From positions 6,713-70,712 of the forward strand of contig CAZDGF010000006.1 of the NCBI GenBank assembly GCA_964505065.1: a stretch of 64,000 bases of DNA. The letters run 5' to 3'. Below, in pieces: positions 9,021 to 16,937 of this stretch. The DNA is from JABMMZ01 sp964505065 (lineage in GTDB: Bacteria; Bacteroidota; Bacteroidia; NS11-12g; UBA955). The first letter of the stretch is position 1, and the number at the start of each line of letters is the position of its first letter. The notes under the pieces are model-generated. The model made no database searches, was not told the origin of the DNA, and saw nothing but the letters and a program-made list of their open reading frames with translations. Position numbers and translations under genes: made by a program.

Positions 9021-9263
9021 ATGAAAAAAATACTCATTATACTCGCCATTATTTTATTAGCCATTGTTGGCTATTGGGCTTGGCTAAAATTTAGCCCCAA
9101 TAAATTTTTAGATGGTTTTTACCTTGTGCCGCAAGATGCCGTTATGGTAATAGAAACAGAAGACCCCATTTTTGCCATTGTTGGTCTTATGACCAACAAT
9201 TTTTCAAGATATTTATTTAAAAAATGGTTGCTTTTGTTGGTGATAACACCAACAACGGCTTAA
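9021..9263 (+). pseudogene. N-terminal remnant of a DUF3352-like membrane-anchored protein
   Basis: The frame encodes a normal beginning: an N-terminal membrane helix (MKKILIILAIILLAIVGYWAW) followed by FYLVPQDAVMVIETEDPI, a hallmark start of large Bacteroidota proteins of the DUF3352-like type that should run for several hundred residues. The similarity stops abruptly at about 9172, where palindromic repeat sequence begins; the remaining 28 residues are translated repeat DNA and end at a TAA within it. I read this as a truncated gene whose body was deleted. A functional 80-residue membrane peptide cannot be excluded. Confidence 0.65.
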
Positions 9264-9324
9264 AATTTCTCAAGATATTTATTAAAAAAATGGTTGCTTT
9301 TGTTGGTAATAACACCAACATCGG
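9177..9324. repeat. tandem palindromic repeats (three hairpins)
   Basis: Three related hairpins occur: 9177-9200 (10-bp arms ATTGTTGGTC/GACCAACAAT, loop TTAT), 9234-9255 (9-bp arms TTGTTGGTG/CACCAACAA, loop ATAA) and 9301-9320 (TGTTGGT/ACCAACA). They are joined by a near-identical spacer containing TCAAGATATTTATT and ATGGTTGCTTT. The second and third units are a 66-bp tandem duplication; the first spacing is 56 bp because a 10-base piece is missing. They lie exactly between two gene fragments. Confidence 0.85.
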
Positions 9325-9477
9325 CTGAAAAAAGTAAACATTTTATTTGAAGAAAAAGGAAATGAAACTACTATTGTTGAAACCTTTGAACCTGAAAAAG
9401 AAAACACTTTAGAATTGCAACAAATGGGTTGGCAAGCCATTTTAAACAATTTTAAACTGTATGTGGAGCAGAATTAA
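9316..9477 (+). pseudogene. C-terminal remnant of an AHSA1/SRPBCC-type protein
   Basis: From about 9316 one frame reads LKKVNILFEEKGNETT then IVETFEPEKENTLELQQ then MGWQAILNNFKLYVEQN and stops at 9475-9477. This is the recognisable C-terminal end of SRPBCC (activator of Hsp90 ATPase homologue) proteins, whose family ends with a TxTETF...ELQQ.GWQAILNNFK pattern. There is no start codon or N-terminal two-thirds; upstream in the same frame the repeat DNA supplies stop codons. It is too short to fold as an SRPBCC domain and is best called a fragment. Confidence 0.7.
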
Positions 9478-9513
9478 AAATGTTTAAAATTTTTATGTTT
9501 TAGTAAATAGCAG

Positions 9514-9521
9514 TACGTTTG
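9514..9521 (+). promoter_or_regulatory. -7 element upstream of the aminotransferase
   Basis: TACGTTTG is an exact TAnnTTTG match. Transcription would begin near 9528, 20 bases before the TTG I take as start of the aminotransferase gene. Confidence 0.5.
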
Positions 9522-9547
9522 CATTTTGTTTCTAAAAAATAAATATT

Positions 9548-10759
9548 TTGAATACCACAGAACCCAATAAGATAATAGCCGAAAGGTTAAATCGCATATC
9601 AGAATCGGAAACCATAGCCATGGCAAAGCTTGGCAGAGCCTTAAAAGCCGAAGGTAAAGACATTATTAGCCTTAGTTTTGGCGAGCCCGATTTTTTTACT
9701 CCTGCACATATTAAACAAGCTGCAATTGATGCTATAAACAATAATCAAACTTTTTATACCCCTGTGGCAGGTATTCCAGAGCTAAAGGAGGCTGTAAAAA
9801 CAAAATTTAAGCGAGATAATGGCTTGGATTATAATACCGACCAAATTGTGGTAAGCACAGGGGCAAAAAATTCTATTATGAATGCCGTTCTTGCTCTTAT
9901 AAACAAAGGCGATGAAGTAATAATTCCTCGCCCATTTTGGGTTAGCTATGCCGATATGGTAAACCTTGCAAATGGTGTAAATGTTTACATTGATACAACC
10001 ATAGAAACAGATTATAAAATTAGCCCTGCCCAATTAGAAGCTGCTATAACGCCAAGAACAAAATTGTTTATGTTTAGCAGTCCTAATAATCCGAGTGGTA
10101 TGGTATATAGCCATAGCGAGTTGGAGGCTTTGGCAGCAGTATTTGAAAGCCACCCACAAGTGTATATTATTAGCGATGAAATATACGAGCATATAAATTT
10201 TGAAAGCAAGCATACAAGTATTGCAAGTTTTGGCTCGTTAATTAATAGAACAATAACTGTAAATGGTGTATCAAAGGCTTTTGCTATGACAGGCTGGCGC
10301 ATAGGCTATATAGGCACAACAAAAGAAATAGCTTATGCTTGCGAAAAATTGCAAAGCCAATTTACAAGCGGCACAAATGCCATAGCGCAAAGAGCAAGTA
10401 TAGCCGCACTTTTGGGCGATATGACACCTACTTTAGAAATGGTAAAAGCTTTTAACAAACGTAGAGATTTATGCCTTGAAATTTTAAAAGATATAAAAGG
10501 CTTAAAACTGAATAAACCCGATGGGGCTTTTTATCTTTTTCCAGATGTAAGTTATTTTTATGGCAAAAGTTTAAATGGCAAAACCATTAACAACTCGCAA
10601 GATTTGTGTATGTATTTTTTAAACGAGGTATATGTGGTAACTGTGGCTGGCAGTGCTTTTGGTAATGATAATTGCATTCGTTTTTCGTATGCCACAAGCG
10701 AGGAAAACCTAACAAAAGCCATGCACAGAATAAAAGAGGCTTTAGAAAAATTACAATAA
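9548..10759 (+). CDS. pyridoxal-phosphate aminotransferase, class I (aspartate aminotransferase type)
   Basis: The 403-residue protein is a fold-type I, subgroup I-gamma aminotransferase like the Thermus/Bacillus aspartate aminotransferases. It shows LSFGEPDFFTP near the N-terminus, SSPNNPSG, SDEIYEH (PLP-binding Asp and Tyr) and VSKAFAMTGWRIGY, where Lys243 is the Schiff-base lysine; the C-terminal RFSYATS holds the substrate-carboxylate Arg. The likely reaction is aspartate plus 2-oxoglutarate to oxaloacetate plus glutamate, but prephenate or other specificity cannot be told by eye. The start is a TTG: conserved family sequence begins upstream of the first internal Met, and no ATG is available. 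It is followed after 12 bases by hldE1 and probably shares its transcript. Confidence 0.9.
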   Translation: MNTTEPNKIIAERLNRISESETIAMAKLGRALKAEGKDIISLSFGEPDFFTPAHIKQAAIDAINNNQTFYTPVAGIPELKEAVKTKFKRDNGLDYNTDQIVVSTGAKNSIMNAVLALINKGDEVIIPRPFWVSYADMVNLANGVNVYIDTTIETDYKISPAQLEAAITPRTKLFMFSSPNNPSGMVYSHSELEALAAVFESHPQVYIISDEIYEHINFESKHTSIASFGSLINRTITVNGVSKAFAMTGWRIGYIGTTKEIAYACEKLQSQFTSGTNAIAQRASIAALLGDMTPTLEMVKAFNKRRDLCLEILKDIKGLKLNKPDGAFYLFPDVSYFYGKSLNGKTINNSQDLCMYFLNEVYVVTVAGSAFGNDNCIRFSYATSEENLTKAMHRIKEALEKLQ

Positions 10760-10771
10760 TCCAATTTAACA

Positions 10772-11740
10772 ATGCAGGAATTAATCTATTCGTTTAAAAA
10801 CAAAAAAGTATTGATAGTGGGCGATGTAATGGTAGATGCCTATATTATTGGTAAGGTTGATAGAATTTCGCCCGAGGCACCAGTACCTGTTGTAAATATT
10901 GAAAAAAAAGAAAGCCGATTGGGAGGCGCAGCCAATGTAGCTTTGAATATAGCAGCCCTCAATGCAATACCTATTTTATGCTCTGTAATTGGCAATGATA
11001 CAGAGGGAACAGAACTTATAGAAATATTGAACCAACAGCATTTGCCTATTTCTGGCATTATTCAATCTAACAAAAGAAAAACAACCACTAAAACCAGAAT
11101 ATTGGGCAATAAACACCAATTGCTAAGAATAGACAACGAAATTACAACTGATTTAGAAGATACAGAAAACCAACAATTGATAGCTAATTTTACCCAACAT
11201 TTAGCAAATTGCGATGTGGTAATATTAGAAGATTACAACAAAGGTGTTTTAAACGAAAAAAATATTCCAATATTAATTGAATTAGCCAATAAAGCGGGTA
11301 TTCCTATTGCTGTAGACCCAAAGAAAAATAATTTTTTAGCGTATAAAAATGTTACGCTTTTTAAACCCAATTTAAAAGAGATAAAAGAGGGGCTAAATAC
11401 CGAGAAAAACTTAAAGGAGCAAAGCAACTTAAAAGAAGCGGTAGAGGTATTGCACCATACATTGCAAAATACTTATACAATGGTAACCCTTAGCGAAGAT
11501 GGGGTAATGATAACCGACCATAAGCATTACGAAGTAATACCTGCCCATATTAGGCATATTGCCGATGTAAGCGGAGCAGGAGATACTGTTATAAGTGTTG
11601 CCTCATTATGCCTTGCCTGCGGTGCAGATATGAAAACTACTGCTGCATTGGCAAATTTAGCTGGCGGCTTGGTATGCGAAGAAAATGGCGTTGTACCAAT
11701 TGATATTCAAAAATTGATAGCTGAAGCGCAATTGGTATAA
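10772..11740 (+). CDS. rfaE1: D-glycero-beta-D-manno-heptose-7-phosphate kinase (RfaE1/HldE kinase domain)
   Basis: This is a 322-residue PfkB-family sugar kinase. The N-terminus VLIVGDVMVDAYIIGKVDRI and SPEAPVPVV are diagnostic of the HldE/RfaE kinase domain; the substrate loop has RLGGAANVALNIAALN, and the C-terminal signature is ADVSGAGDTVIS with the catalytic Asp in GAGD. It phosphorylates heptose-7-phosphate at C1 in the ADP-heptose pathway that feeds LPS inner-core synthesis. E. coli HldE also carries a C-terminal nucleotidyltransferase domain; that is absent here, as is usual when the adenylyltransferase is encoded separately. It is the second gene of a two-gene plus-strand unit. Confidence 0.92.
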   Translation: MQELIYSFKNKKVLIVGDVMVDAYIIGKVDRISPEAPVPVVNIEKKESRLGGAANVALNIAALNAIPILCSVIGNDTEGTELIEILNQQHLPISGIIQSNKRKTTTKTRILGNKHQLLRIDNEITTDLEDTENQQLIANFTQHLANCDVVILEDYNKGVLNEKNIPILIELANKAGIPIAVDPKKNNFLAYKNVTLFKPNLKEIKEGLNTEKNLKEQSNLKEAVEVLHHTLQNTYTMVTLSEDGVMITDHKHYEVIPAHIRHIADVSGAGDTVISVASLCLACGADMKTTAALANLAGGLVCEENGVVPIDIQKLIAEAQLV

Positions 11741-11744
11741 GCAT

Positions 11745-12878
11745 TTAATTTTTCAAAAATACAAAACCAACAGTAGCCGCTTGTTCAATAATAGCTTGTA
11801 CTAAAGCATCGCCCAGTGTTTTTTCTTTTGGTATATTTGTAGTGGTTTTTATGGTTCTAATATAATCTTCTCGCTTTTTATTTAGTTCTACTATTTCTTT
11901 TGAGTAGCCAGTTCTTTTATTCGTGTTTTGGGTTACTATCTTTTTTTTCTCATCTGCTGTTCTGCCTTTTAGTTCTGTTGGTAGCTCCTCGTCTTTTGCT
12001 TTTTCTAAAAAAGTAGTATCAGCAGCCACTTTATCCGAAACATCCCATTTGGCATTGTCGTACGTTTTACTCGATTTTGAAACAGCCCTTTTCATTTTTA
12101 CCGATTTATTCATTTTTAAAGAATTGTTATCCTGCATTATTTGATTAGATTTATAAGAAGCACCTGCATAGCCATAAGCCCAATAGGTTTTATTTAAACT
12201 ATCGTTTAGGTTAAGAATTAAGCTATCGTAAGGTGTTGCTATATCCTCTGCTTGCAAATTGCTATTGATAAAAAAATATTTGCCTTTGCCTTTATCTGCC
12301 CCATCTTTCCAATATTGAAACACACCTGTTGCCGAGTCGCCACAATGTATGGTATTGATAAATATCTTTTTTTCGTAAGCATTGGTACAGGCGGTTCTAT
12401 AATCAATTTTACCTTGGTTAAAAGGCTCGTTTCCTGCAATAAAAATAACACGGTAAATACTATCGCTACCTCGCCATTGTAGTTCTTGTAAGCTTGTTTG
12501 AATTACATTTCCACAATACTCATCGCCACCATTGGTAGTAAGTCCAAAAAGAATTTCGGAAATGGTATCTAAATCGTTGGTGTAATCGAGCAAGCGTTTT
12601 ACATAGCCTTTATTGGCATCGTTTCCTGTTCTGCCATATTCGTAAAGTGCTATTTCGAGTTTTGCAGATTGGTTGTTTTTTTGCGCTTTGGCTACTTGGT
12701 TTACAATGGTCCAAAGTTCGCTTTTGGCTTGGTTTATAAGCCCATCCATACTATTGCTTACATCTAAAAGCAATGCCAATTGAATAATGTTTTCAGAAGA
12801 TTTTGTTTCGTTAATGTTTGTTTGGGCTTGACTAAATTTAACCGTTAAAATAAGTAAAAGCGTTAAGTAATATTTCAT
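11745..12878 (-). CDS. exported von Willebrand factor A-domain protein
   Basis: The 377 residues start with a signal peptide ending in SQAQ. Residues 30-240 form a VWA domain with the metal-ion-dependent adhesion site DVSNS (DxSxS) and later a TTNGGDE segment supplying the Thr/Asp ligands. The C-terminal third is Lys/Glu-rich and probably helical (TADEKKKIVTQNTNK). VWA proteins bind protein partners through the metal site; the partner here is unknown. It converges with rfaE1 with only 4 bases between stop codons and has no visible operon partner. Confidence 0.8.
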   Translation of the reverse strand: MKYYLTLLLILTVKFSQAQTNINETKSSENIIQLALLLDVSNSMDGLINQAKSELWTIVNQVAKAQKNNQSAKLEIALYEYGRTGNDANKGYVKRLLDYTNDLDTISEILFGLTTNGGDEYCGNVIQTSLQELQWRGSDSIYRVIFIAGNEPFNQGKIDYRTACTNAYEKKIFINTIHCGDSATGVFQYWKDGADKGKGKYFFINSNLQAEDIATPYDSLILNLNDSLNKTYWAYGYAGASYKSNQIMQDNNSLKMNKSVKMKRAVSKSSKTYDNAKWDVSDKVAADTTFLEKAKDEELPTELKGRTADEKKKIVTQNTNKRTGYSKEIVELNKKREDYIRTIKTTTNIPKEKTLGDALVQAIIEQAATVGFVFLKN

Positions 12879-12972
12879 ATTTTTTTTATTTTTGATAGTA
12901 TAAATACCATAAACGCATAAAAGGTAAACATATTGTGTAAAAAAAATTTCAATGCAATTTATAATATTTAAT

Positions 12973-12980
12973 TACTTTTG
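12973..12980 (+). promoter_or_regulatory. -7 element upstream of the transglycosylase-like gene
   Basis: TACTTTTG matches TAnnTTTG exactly, 33 bases before the ATG at 13014. A TTTC at 12947-12950 is the closest thing to a -33 element. Confidence 0.45.
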
Positions 12981-13013
12981 AAAGTTATCTAAAAGTAACA
13001 CCTTTTTAATTCA

Positions 13014-14249
13014 ATGAAATTTAAACAAATTTTAACCTTATTCTTTTTTTTTATAACTCTCAATACGTATTCAAATCCTGTTGATTCAAGTTTTTTGAAA
13101 GACCCATTTTATATTAAACTGACTAAAACCAATAGCCAAATTCCACTTTTTTTTAATGAGCAGGTAAGAAAGCAAATAGGTGTGTATATCCGAAACACCA
13201 ACAATTATACATCATTGCTTTTAGGCAAAACACAATATTTTTACAATTTATATTCACCAAAATTTACAGAGGCAGGTGTGCCATTGCAATTGTTTTTAAT
13301 TAGTGCTGTGGTTAGCGAGAGTAATCCTACTTTTATACATACAGATGGCGCAAGTGGGCAATGGGCATTGAGCTATGCTATGGCTAAAAAATATAATTTA
13401 ACCACCAATAGCTATGTAGATGAAAGAAGAAATCCTAAAAAAAGCAGCGAGGCAGCTGCACAATATTTTAAAGATTTGAACCTTATATATATGGATTGGC
13501 TAAAAACTTTGGCAGCCTTTAGAAGCGGTCCAATAAATATGAATATGGCAATTCATAGAACAAATAAGCAATTAGACTACACCAAAATACACCCAAATTT
13601 GCCTTTAGATTATCAAAATATAACCGAAAATTATATGGCTTTTTGGTATATATGGAACTACCATACAGAGCATAAAATTTTACCCATAAAATACAAATTG
13701 CCCGATACAGATACTGTTCAAGTTCAAAAGGAAATTAGTTTATCATCTATTGCTTTTCAATTAAATATTTTAGAAGAAACGCTAAAACAAACCAACTCGG
13801 AATTACGCATAGGCATTATGCCTACAAGTTTTAATACTACTGGATTAAAATTACCAAAAGAAAAAATAACAGAATACCATGATAAACTTTTGATACTTTT
13901 TCCGCCACCACCTGTAGATACTGTTATTAAAGATTCTGTTTTGCTTTTTAACCAAAACAATATAAAACCACATGTAGAAATAACAACAGATGAAGACGAT
14001 AGACCAACGGCTGCAAATACTAAAACGACTATAATTTATACAGTTAAAAAAGGAGATGGTTTGCTGTTAATTGCCGATTTATTTGACTGTAGAGTAAGTG
14101 ATATTCGCAAATGGAATGGCATGAAAAAAGATGCCATTTACAGTGGGCAAAAACTAAAAATACAAGTGCCTAAAAAGAAAGTAGCCGAATACAAAAAGAT
14201 AAACAAGCTTACAGCAGCACAAAAGAAAAAATTAGCCAAAAGAAGTTAA
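13014..14249 (+). CDS. lytic-transglycosylase-like protein with C-terminal LysM
   Basis: The 411-residue protein has a signal peptide (through about residue 21), an SLT/MltD-like domain (about 90-220) and a LysM peptidoglycan-binding module (about 342-382: YTVKKGDGLLLIADLF through GQKLKIQVP). In the SLT part the catalytic Glu is kept in LISAVVSESNP, and GASGQW and VDERRNP are clearly family motifs. Two usual blocks have changed: GLWQFMP became GQWALSYA, and the YNAGPG turn became FRSGPI. It is expected to act on periplasmic peptidoglycan. The altered motifs make reduced or changed activity possible. The C-terminus is very Lys-rich. It is followed 5 bases later by a DUF1684 lipoprotein gene. 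Confidence 0.82.
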   Translation: MKFKQILTLFFFFITLNTYSNPVDSSFLKDPFYIKLTKTNSQIPLFFNEQVRKQIGVYIRNTNNYTSLLLGKTQYFYNLYSPKFTEAGVPLQLFLISAVVSESNPTFIHTDGASGQWALSYAMAKKYNLTTNSYVDERRNPKKSSEAAAQYFKDLNLIYMDWLKTLAAFRSGPINMNMAIHRTNKQLDYTKIHPNLPLDYQNITENYMAFWYIWNYHTEHKILPIKYKLPDTDTVQVQKEISLSSIAFQLNILEETLKQTNSELRIGIMPTSFNTTGLKLPKEKITEYHDKLLILFPPPPVDTVIKDSVLLFNQNNIKPHVEITTDEDDRPTAANTKTTIIYTVKKGDGLLLIADLFDCRVSDIRKWNGMKKDAIYSGQKLKIQVPKKKVAEYKKINKLTAAQKKKLAKRS

Positions 14250-14254
14250 GAAAA

Positions 14255-14890
14255 ATGAAAAAAAATACTTTTAAAATACTTTCTATTTTAGTTGTTTTCT
14301 TTCTATTTTCTTGTAATAATAGCATTAAAACAGAATCAGAAAATACAGAAGAAAAGCCAACAGTTAGTCAATCTAATTTTAGCCAACAAATAAATGCTGC
14401 AAGGGCAGGAAAGAACAAATACATAATTGAGCAAAATATTATAGAAGCAGATAAAATAAAAGATTTTAAGGGCTTAAATTATTTTGAGCCTGATAGCAAT
14501 TATGTGGTAAATGCAGAAATTAAATTTTTAAACCCTGAAAAAATTATATTTAAAACTGCTACAGAAAGAGAACCCATTTATTACACATTTTGTACACTTA
14601 CTTTTAAATTGAATAATGCTACGCATACTTTAACGGCATACAGCACAGAAAAAGAAAATGTTACAGATTTATTTATCCCTTTTAAAGATAGCACCAATAA
14701 AATAAGTACTTATGGAGGAGGGCGTTATTTAGAGTTAAAATACCGCAACGAAAAAAGCAATTTTATCATAGATTTTAATTACGCTTTTATTCCTTATTGC
14801 CACTATAATAAAAGCTATAGTTGCCCTTTTGTACCCGCAGAAAATTGGCTTAAAACTTCTATTTATGCAGGTGAAAAAAAATTATATTAA
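14255..14890 (+). CDS. DUF1684 lipoprotein
   Basis: This 211-residue lipoprotein has a lipobox at LFSC (Cys20) after a hydrophobic signal. The C-terminal two-thirds is a DUF1684 domain: YGGGRYLELKY, DFNYAFIPYCHYNKSYSCP and the end VPAENWLKTSIYAGEK carry the invariant Gly-Gly-Arg, the Asp-Phe-Asn-x-Ala and the two Cys residues of the family. DUF1684 proteins occur widely in bacteria and haloarchaea without a defined reaction. It lies 5 bases after the transglycosylase-like gene and overlaps the next gene, so the three are probably co-transcribed. Confidence 0.88.
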   Translation: MKKNTFKILSILVVFFLFSCNNSIKTESENTEEKPTVSQSNFSQQINAARAGKNKYIIEQNIIEADKIKDFKGLNYFEPDSNYVVNAEIKFLNPEKIIFKTATEREPIYYTFCTLTFKLNNATHTLTAYSTEKENVTDLFIPFKDSTNKISTYGGGRYLELKYRNEKSNFIIDFNYAFIPYCHYNKSYSCPFVPAENWLKTSIYAGEKKLY

Positions 14891-15353
14891 GATTTTAATT
14901 TTATGCTTATTTACAACACTTGGCAAAATTAGTGTTTGCCAAGCCCAAACAGCCTACATGCTTGCCTTTACCTGTAAAGACGGCACTGTTACAACTTTTA
15001 AAAACAAAGAAAAAATAACTTTTAGAGATTCTTTAGACAATGTATTTTCAGGCAAAATATATCTTATTAACGATTCACAATTTTTGTTTCTTAATTTTTA
15101 TAATGAATTAACAACTGATACCTTATCTATTAATAAGATTTTTTCAATTTTTTTAAAATCTAAACAGCCAGTTACGCCTCGAAGAACCATTCCCGCAAGT
15201 TTATTTATTGTAGGGTTTCCATGGACAACGCCTGTTTTTTTAATCATTAATACACTAAACCCCATTAAAAATAAAAAGATGCGTTATAAAATTACATATT
15301 CAGAAATTTTTAGACCCGATTTTAGTGTAAAGGTAATTGCAACTTCCGAATAA
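14865..15353 (+). CDS. hypothetical exported protein
   Basis: The reading frame could extend to a TTG at 14829, but the first sensible start is the ATG at 14865 (MQVKKNYIKIL) or the GTG two codons later, which puts a signal peptide (ending VCQAQ) at the N-terminus and overlaps the DUF1684 gene by 26 bases. The mature part has a small beta-rich segment (TVTTFKNKEKITFRDSLDN) and one hydrophobic stretch near residues 120-140. I do not recognise a family. Co-transcription with the two preceding envelope genes suggests an envelope role, no more. Confidence 0.6.
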   Translation: MQVKKNYIKILILCLFTTLGKISVCQAQTAYMLAFTCKDGTVTTFKNKEKITFRDSLDNVFSGKIYLINDSQFLFLNFYNELTTDTLSINKIFSIFLKSKQPVTPRRTIPASLFIVGFPWTTPVFLIINTLNPIKNKKMRYKITYSEIFRPDFSVKVIATSE

Positions 15354-15358
15354 TATTC

Positions 15359-15640
15359 TTAAAAATTTGGCAATTTTTTATCTAAAAAAAATGTACCAAA
15401 TGGCAATAAAGACAATACCATTGCTACAAAAGCTTGCTTAAAAGTTACAAACTTTTTTAAGAAAAAAGAAAGCAACATAGCAGAATATAGTACAAACAAT
15501 GCGCCATGCAGATAGCCCATTATGCCAACAGCCAAAGGCATTTGCCAAATATATTTTAAAGGCATAGCTATAAAAAGTAGTATCAAATAAGATACGCCTT
15601 CAATATGTCCAACGGTTATAAAGTTTTTTCTTGTGTTCAT
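15359..15640 (-). CDS. DUF3817 small integral membrane protein
   Basis: The 93-residue protein has three membrane helices and the family features of DUF3817: GHIEGVSYLILLFIAMPLKY at the N-terminus and a GYLHGALFVLY helix with its conserved His. The function of DUF3817 is not known. Its start overlaps the stop of the upstream DUF1015 gene by four bases (ATGA arrangement), so the two are translationally coupled at the end of the serC-serA block. Confidence 0.85.
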   Translation of the reverse strand: MNTRKNFITVGHIEGVSYLILLFIAMPLKYIWQMPLAVGIMGYLHGALFVLYSAMLLSFFLKKFVTFKQAFVAMVLSLLPFGTFFLDKKLPNF

Positions 15641-16845
15641 ACCAATTGTACAGTTAAGCCTGTTCTTAATTTTGGTTCTATATAAGTGCTTTTGGGAGGC
15701 ATTATCAATTGCTCATCGGCAATGGTAAATACCTCCTCTATTTTGCAAGGAAATACAGTAAATACAATATCAAAATGGTGGTTTTCTACTTGTTTTTGAA
15801 TAGCATTTATTTCGGCATTGCCTTTTATAAATGTTAATTGGTTGTCTGTTTTAGAGTCGGTAATTTCTAATATTTCATTAAAAACATATTTTTCAAGAAT
15901 AGAAACATCAAGTTTTTCTACTGCATTGGGGTTTTCTAATTTACCCATAAATTCTAATTGATACCAGCCTGAGCGGGTGCACAGTCCAAATTGATTGGGT
16001 TTGGTTGGGGTAAAAGCTGAAACCACTTTAGTGGTTTTAAAATTTAAGTTTAACTGTGCTAAAAAATCTTGTAGATTGAAATTATTTTTACACTTATAGG
16101 CTCTGTAAAAGCTATCTATATGCAAATGATTGGCAGGTACAACACACGCTAAATATCCGCCATCATTGTTGCCATTGTTTCTATAAAAACCAGCACAAGC
16201 AGCACTTCTGTGGTGTCCATCGGCAATATAAAAATCAGAAAGTTGGCTATATGCTTGTTGAAATTCTGAAATTAAAGTTTGTTCATTCACTTTATAAATT
16301 AAATGCTGCCTGCCTACTTCATCTGTAAAATCTACATCGGCTGTATTATTGGCTATTACTTTAAATAATAAATTTTCAATTTCTGAATTGGCATGATGGG
16401 TTAAAAGCACAGGTTCGCCAATGGCTCCAGAAATGCTGATATGTTCTATCAATTGGTTTTCTTTTTCTGTTAAAGTGTTTTCGTGTACTTTAATTTTGCC
16501 TTTATAATAATCTGACGCAGCTACATTGCATATCACACCCAAATAAGTAAAATTTGTTTTTGTGTTAATTTGTTGATACACATAAAAAGTGTTTTCATCT
16601 TCAACTACCATTGTGCCGTTGGCTATAAATTTTTGAAGTATATCGTTTGCAAACTGAAAATGCTTTTCAGGATTTTTATCTTCGCCAAATTTTAAATATG
16701 GTTTTACAACTTGCAAATACGTTTGCGGATTGTTCATTACCATTTCTGTTTGAGCACGTTTATCATCTATGTGGGTATTTGCACTCACAATTAGTTCTAT
16801 ACCTGCGGCAGGCATTAAGGCTTTAAATGGGTATATGTTTGGCAC
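15637..16845 (-). CDS. DUF1015 family protein
   Basis: This 402-residue protein has the DUF1015 layout: an N-terminal PFKALMPA segment, an LQVVKPYLKFGED region, YVYQQ, and the central FYIADGHHRSAA motif, the family's most conserved block. DUF1015 genes sit next to serA/serC in many Bacteroidota and clostridia, and the same arrangement is seen here, 90 bases behind serA. The role is unknown; the recurrent company suggests a link to phosphoserine/serine metabolism. It ends in an ATGA overlap with the DUF3817 gene. Confidence 0.88.
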   Translation of the reverse strand: MPNIYPFKALMPAAGIELIVSANTHIDDKRAQTEMVMNNPQTYLQVVKPYLKFGEDKNPEKHFQFANDILQKFIANGTMVVEDENTFYVYQQINTKTNFTYLGVICNVAASDYYKGKIKVHENTLTEKENQLIEHISISGAIGEPVLLTHHANSEIENLLFKVIANNTADVDFTDEVGRQHLIYKVNEQTLISEFQQAYSQLSDFYIADGHHRSAACAGFYRNNGNNDGGYLACVVPANHLHIDSFYRAYKCKNNFNLQDFLAQLNLNFKTTKVVSAFTPTKPNQFGLCTRSGWYQLEFMGKLENPNAVEKLDVSILEKYVFNEILEITDSKTDNQLTFIKGNAEINAIQKQVENHHFDIVFTVFPCKIEEVFTIADEQLIMPPKSTYIEPKLRTGLTVQLV

Positions 16846-16888
16846 TATTTAAAATTTTTGATTTTAAGAATTTTGGATTTTTGATTTT

Positions 16889-16937
16889 AAGTTACTTCGT
16901 TCATTGAGCTTGTCGAAATGAACGAAGTAACTTTTTT
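16889..16937. repeat. REP-like hairpin carrying TTCGACAAGCTCA
   Basis: Arms AGTTACTTCGTTCAT (16890-16904) and ATGAACGAAGTAACT (16918-16932) pair perfectly around a 13-base loop; the plus strand continues with a T run to 16937. Read on the minus strand the loop region gives TTCGACAAGCTCAATGAA, a core that recurs in intergenic hairpins of many Bacteroidota genomes. It begins directly behind the serA stop, so it may terminate or stabilise that transcript. Two copies of a TTTTTGATTTTAAG-like sequence precede it (16856-16890). Confidence 0.75.
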
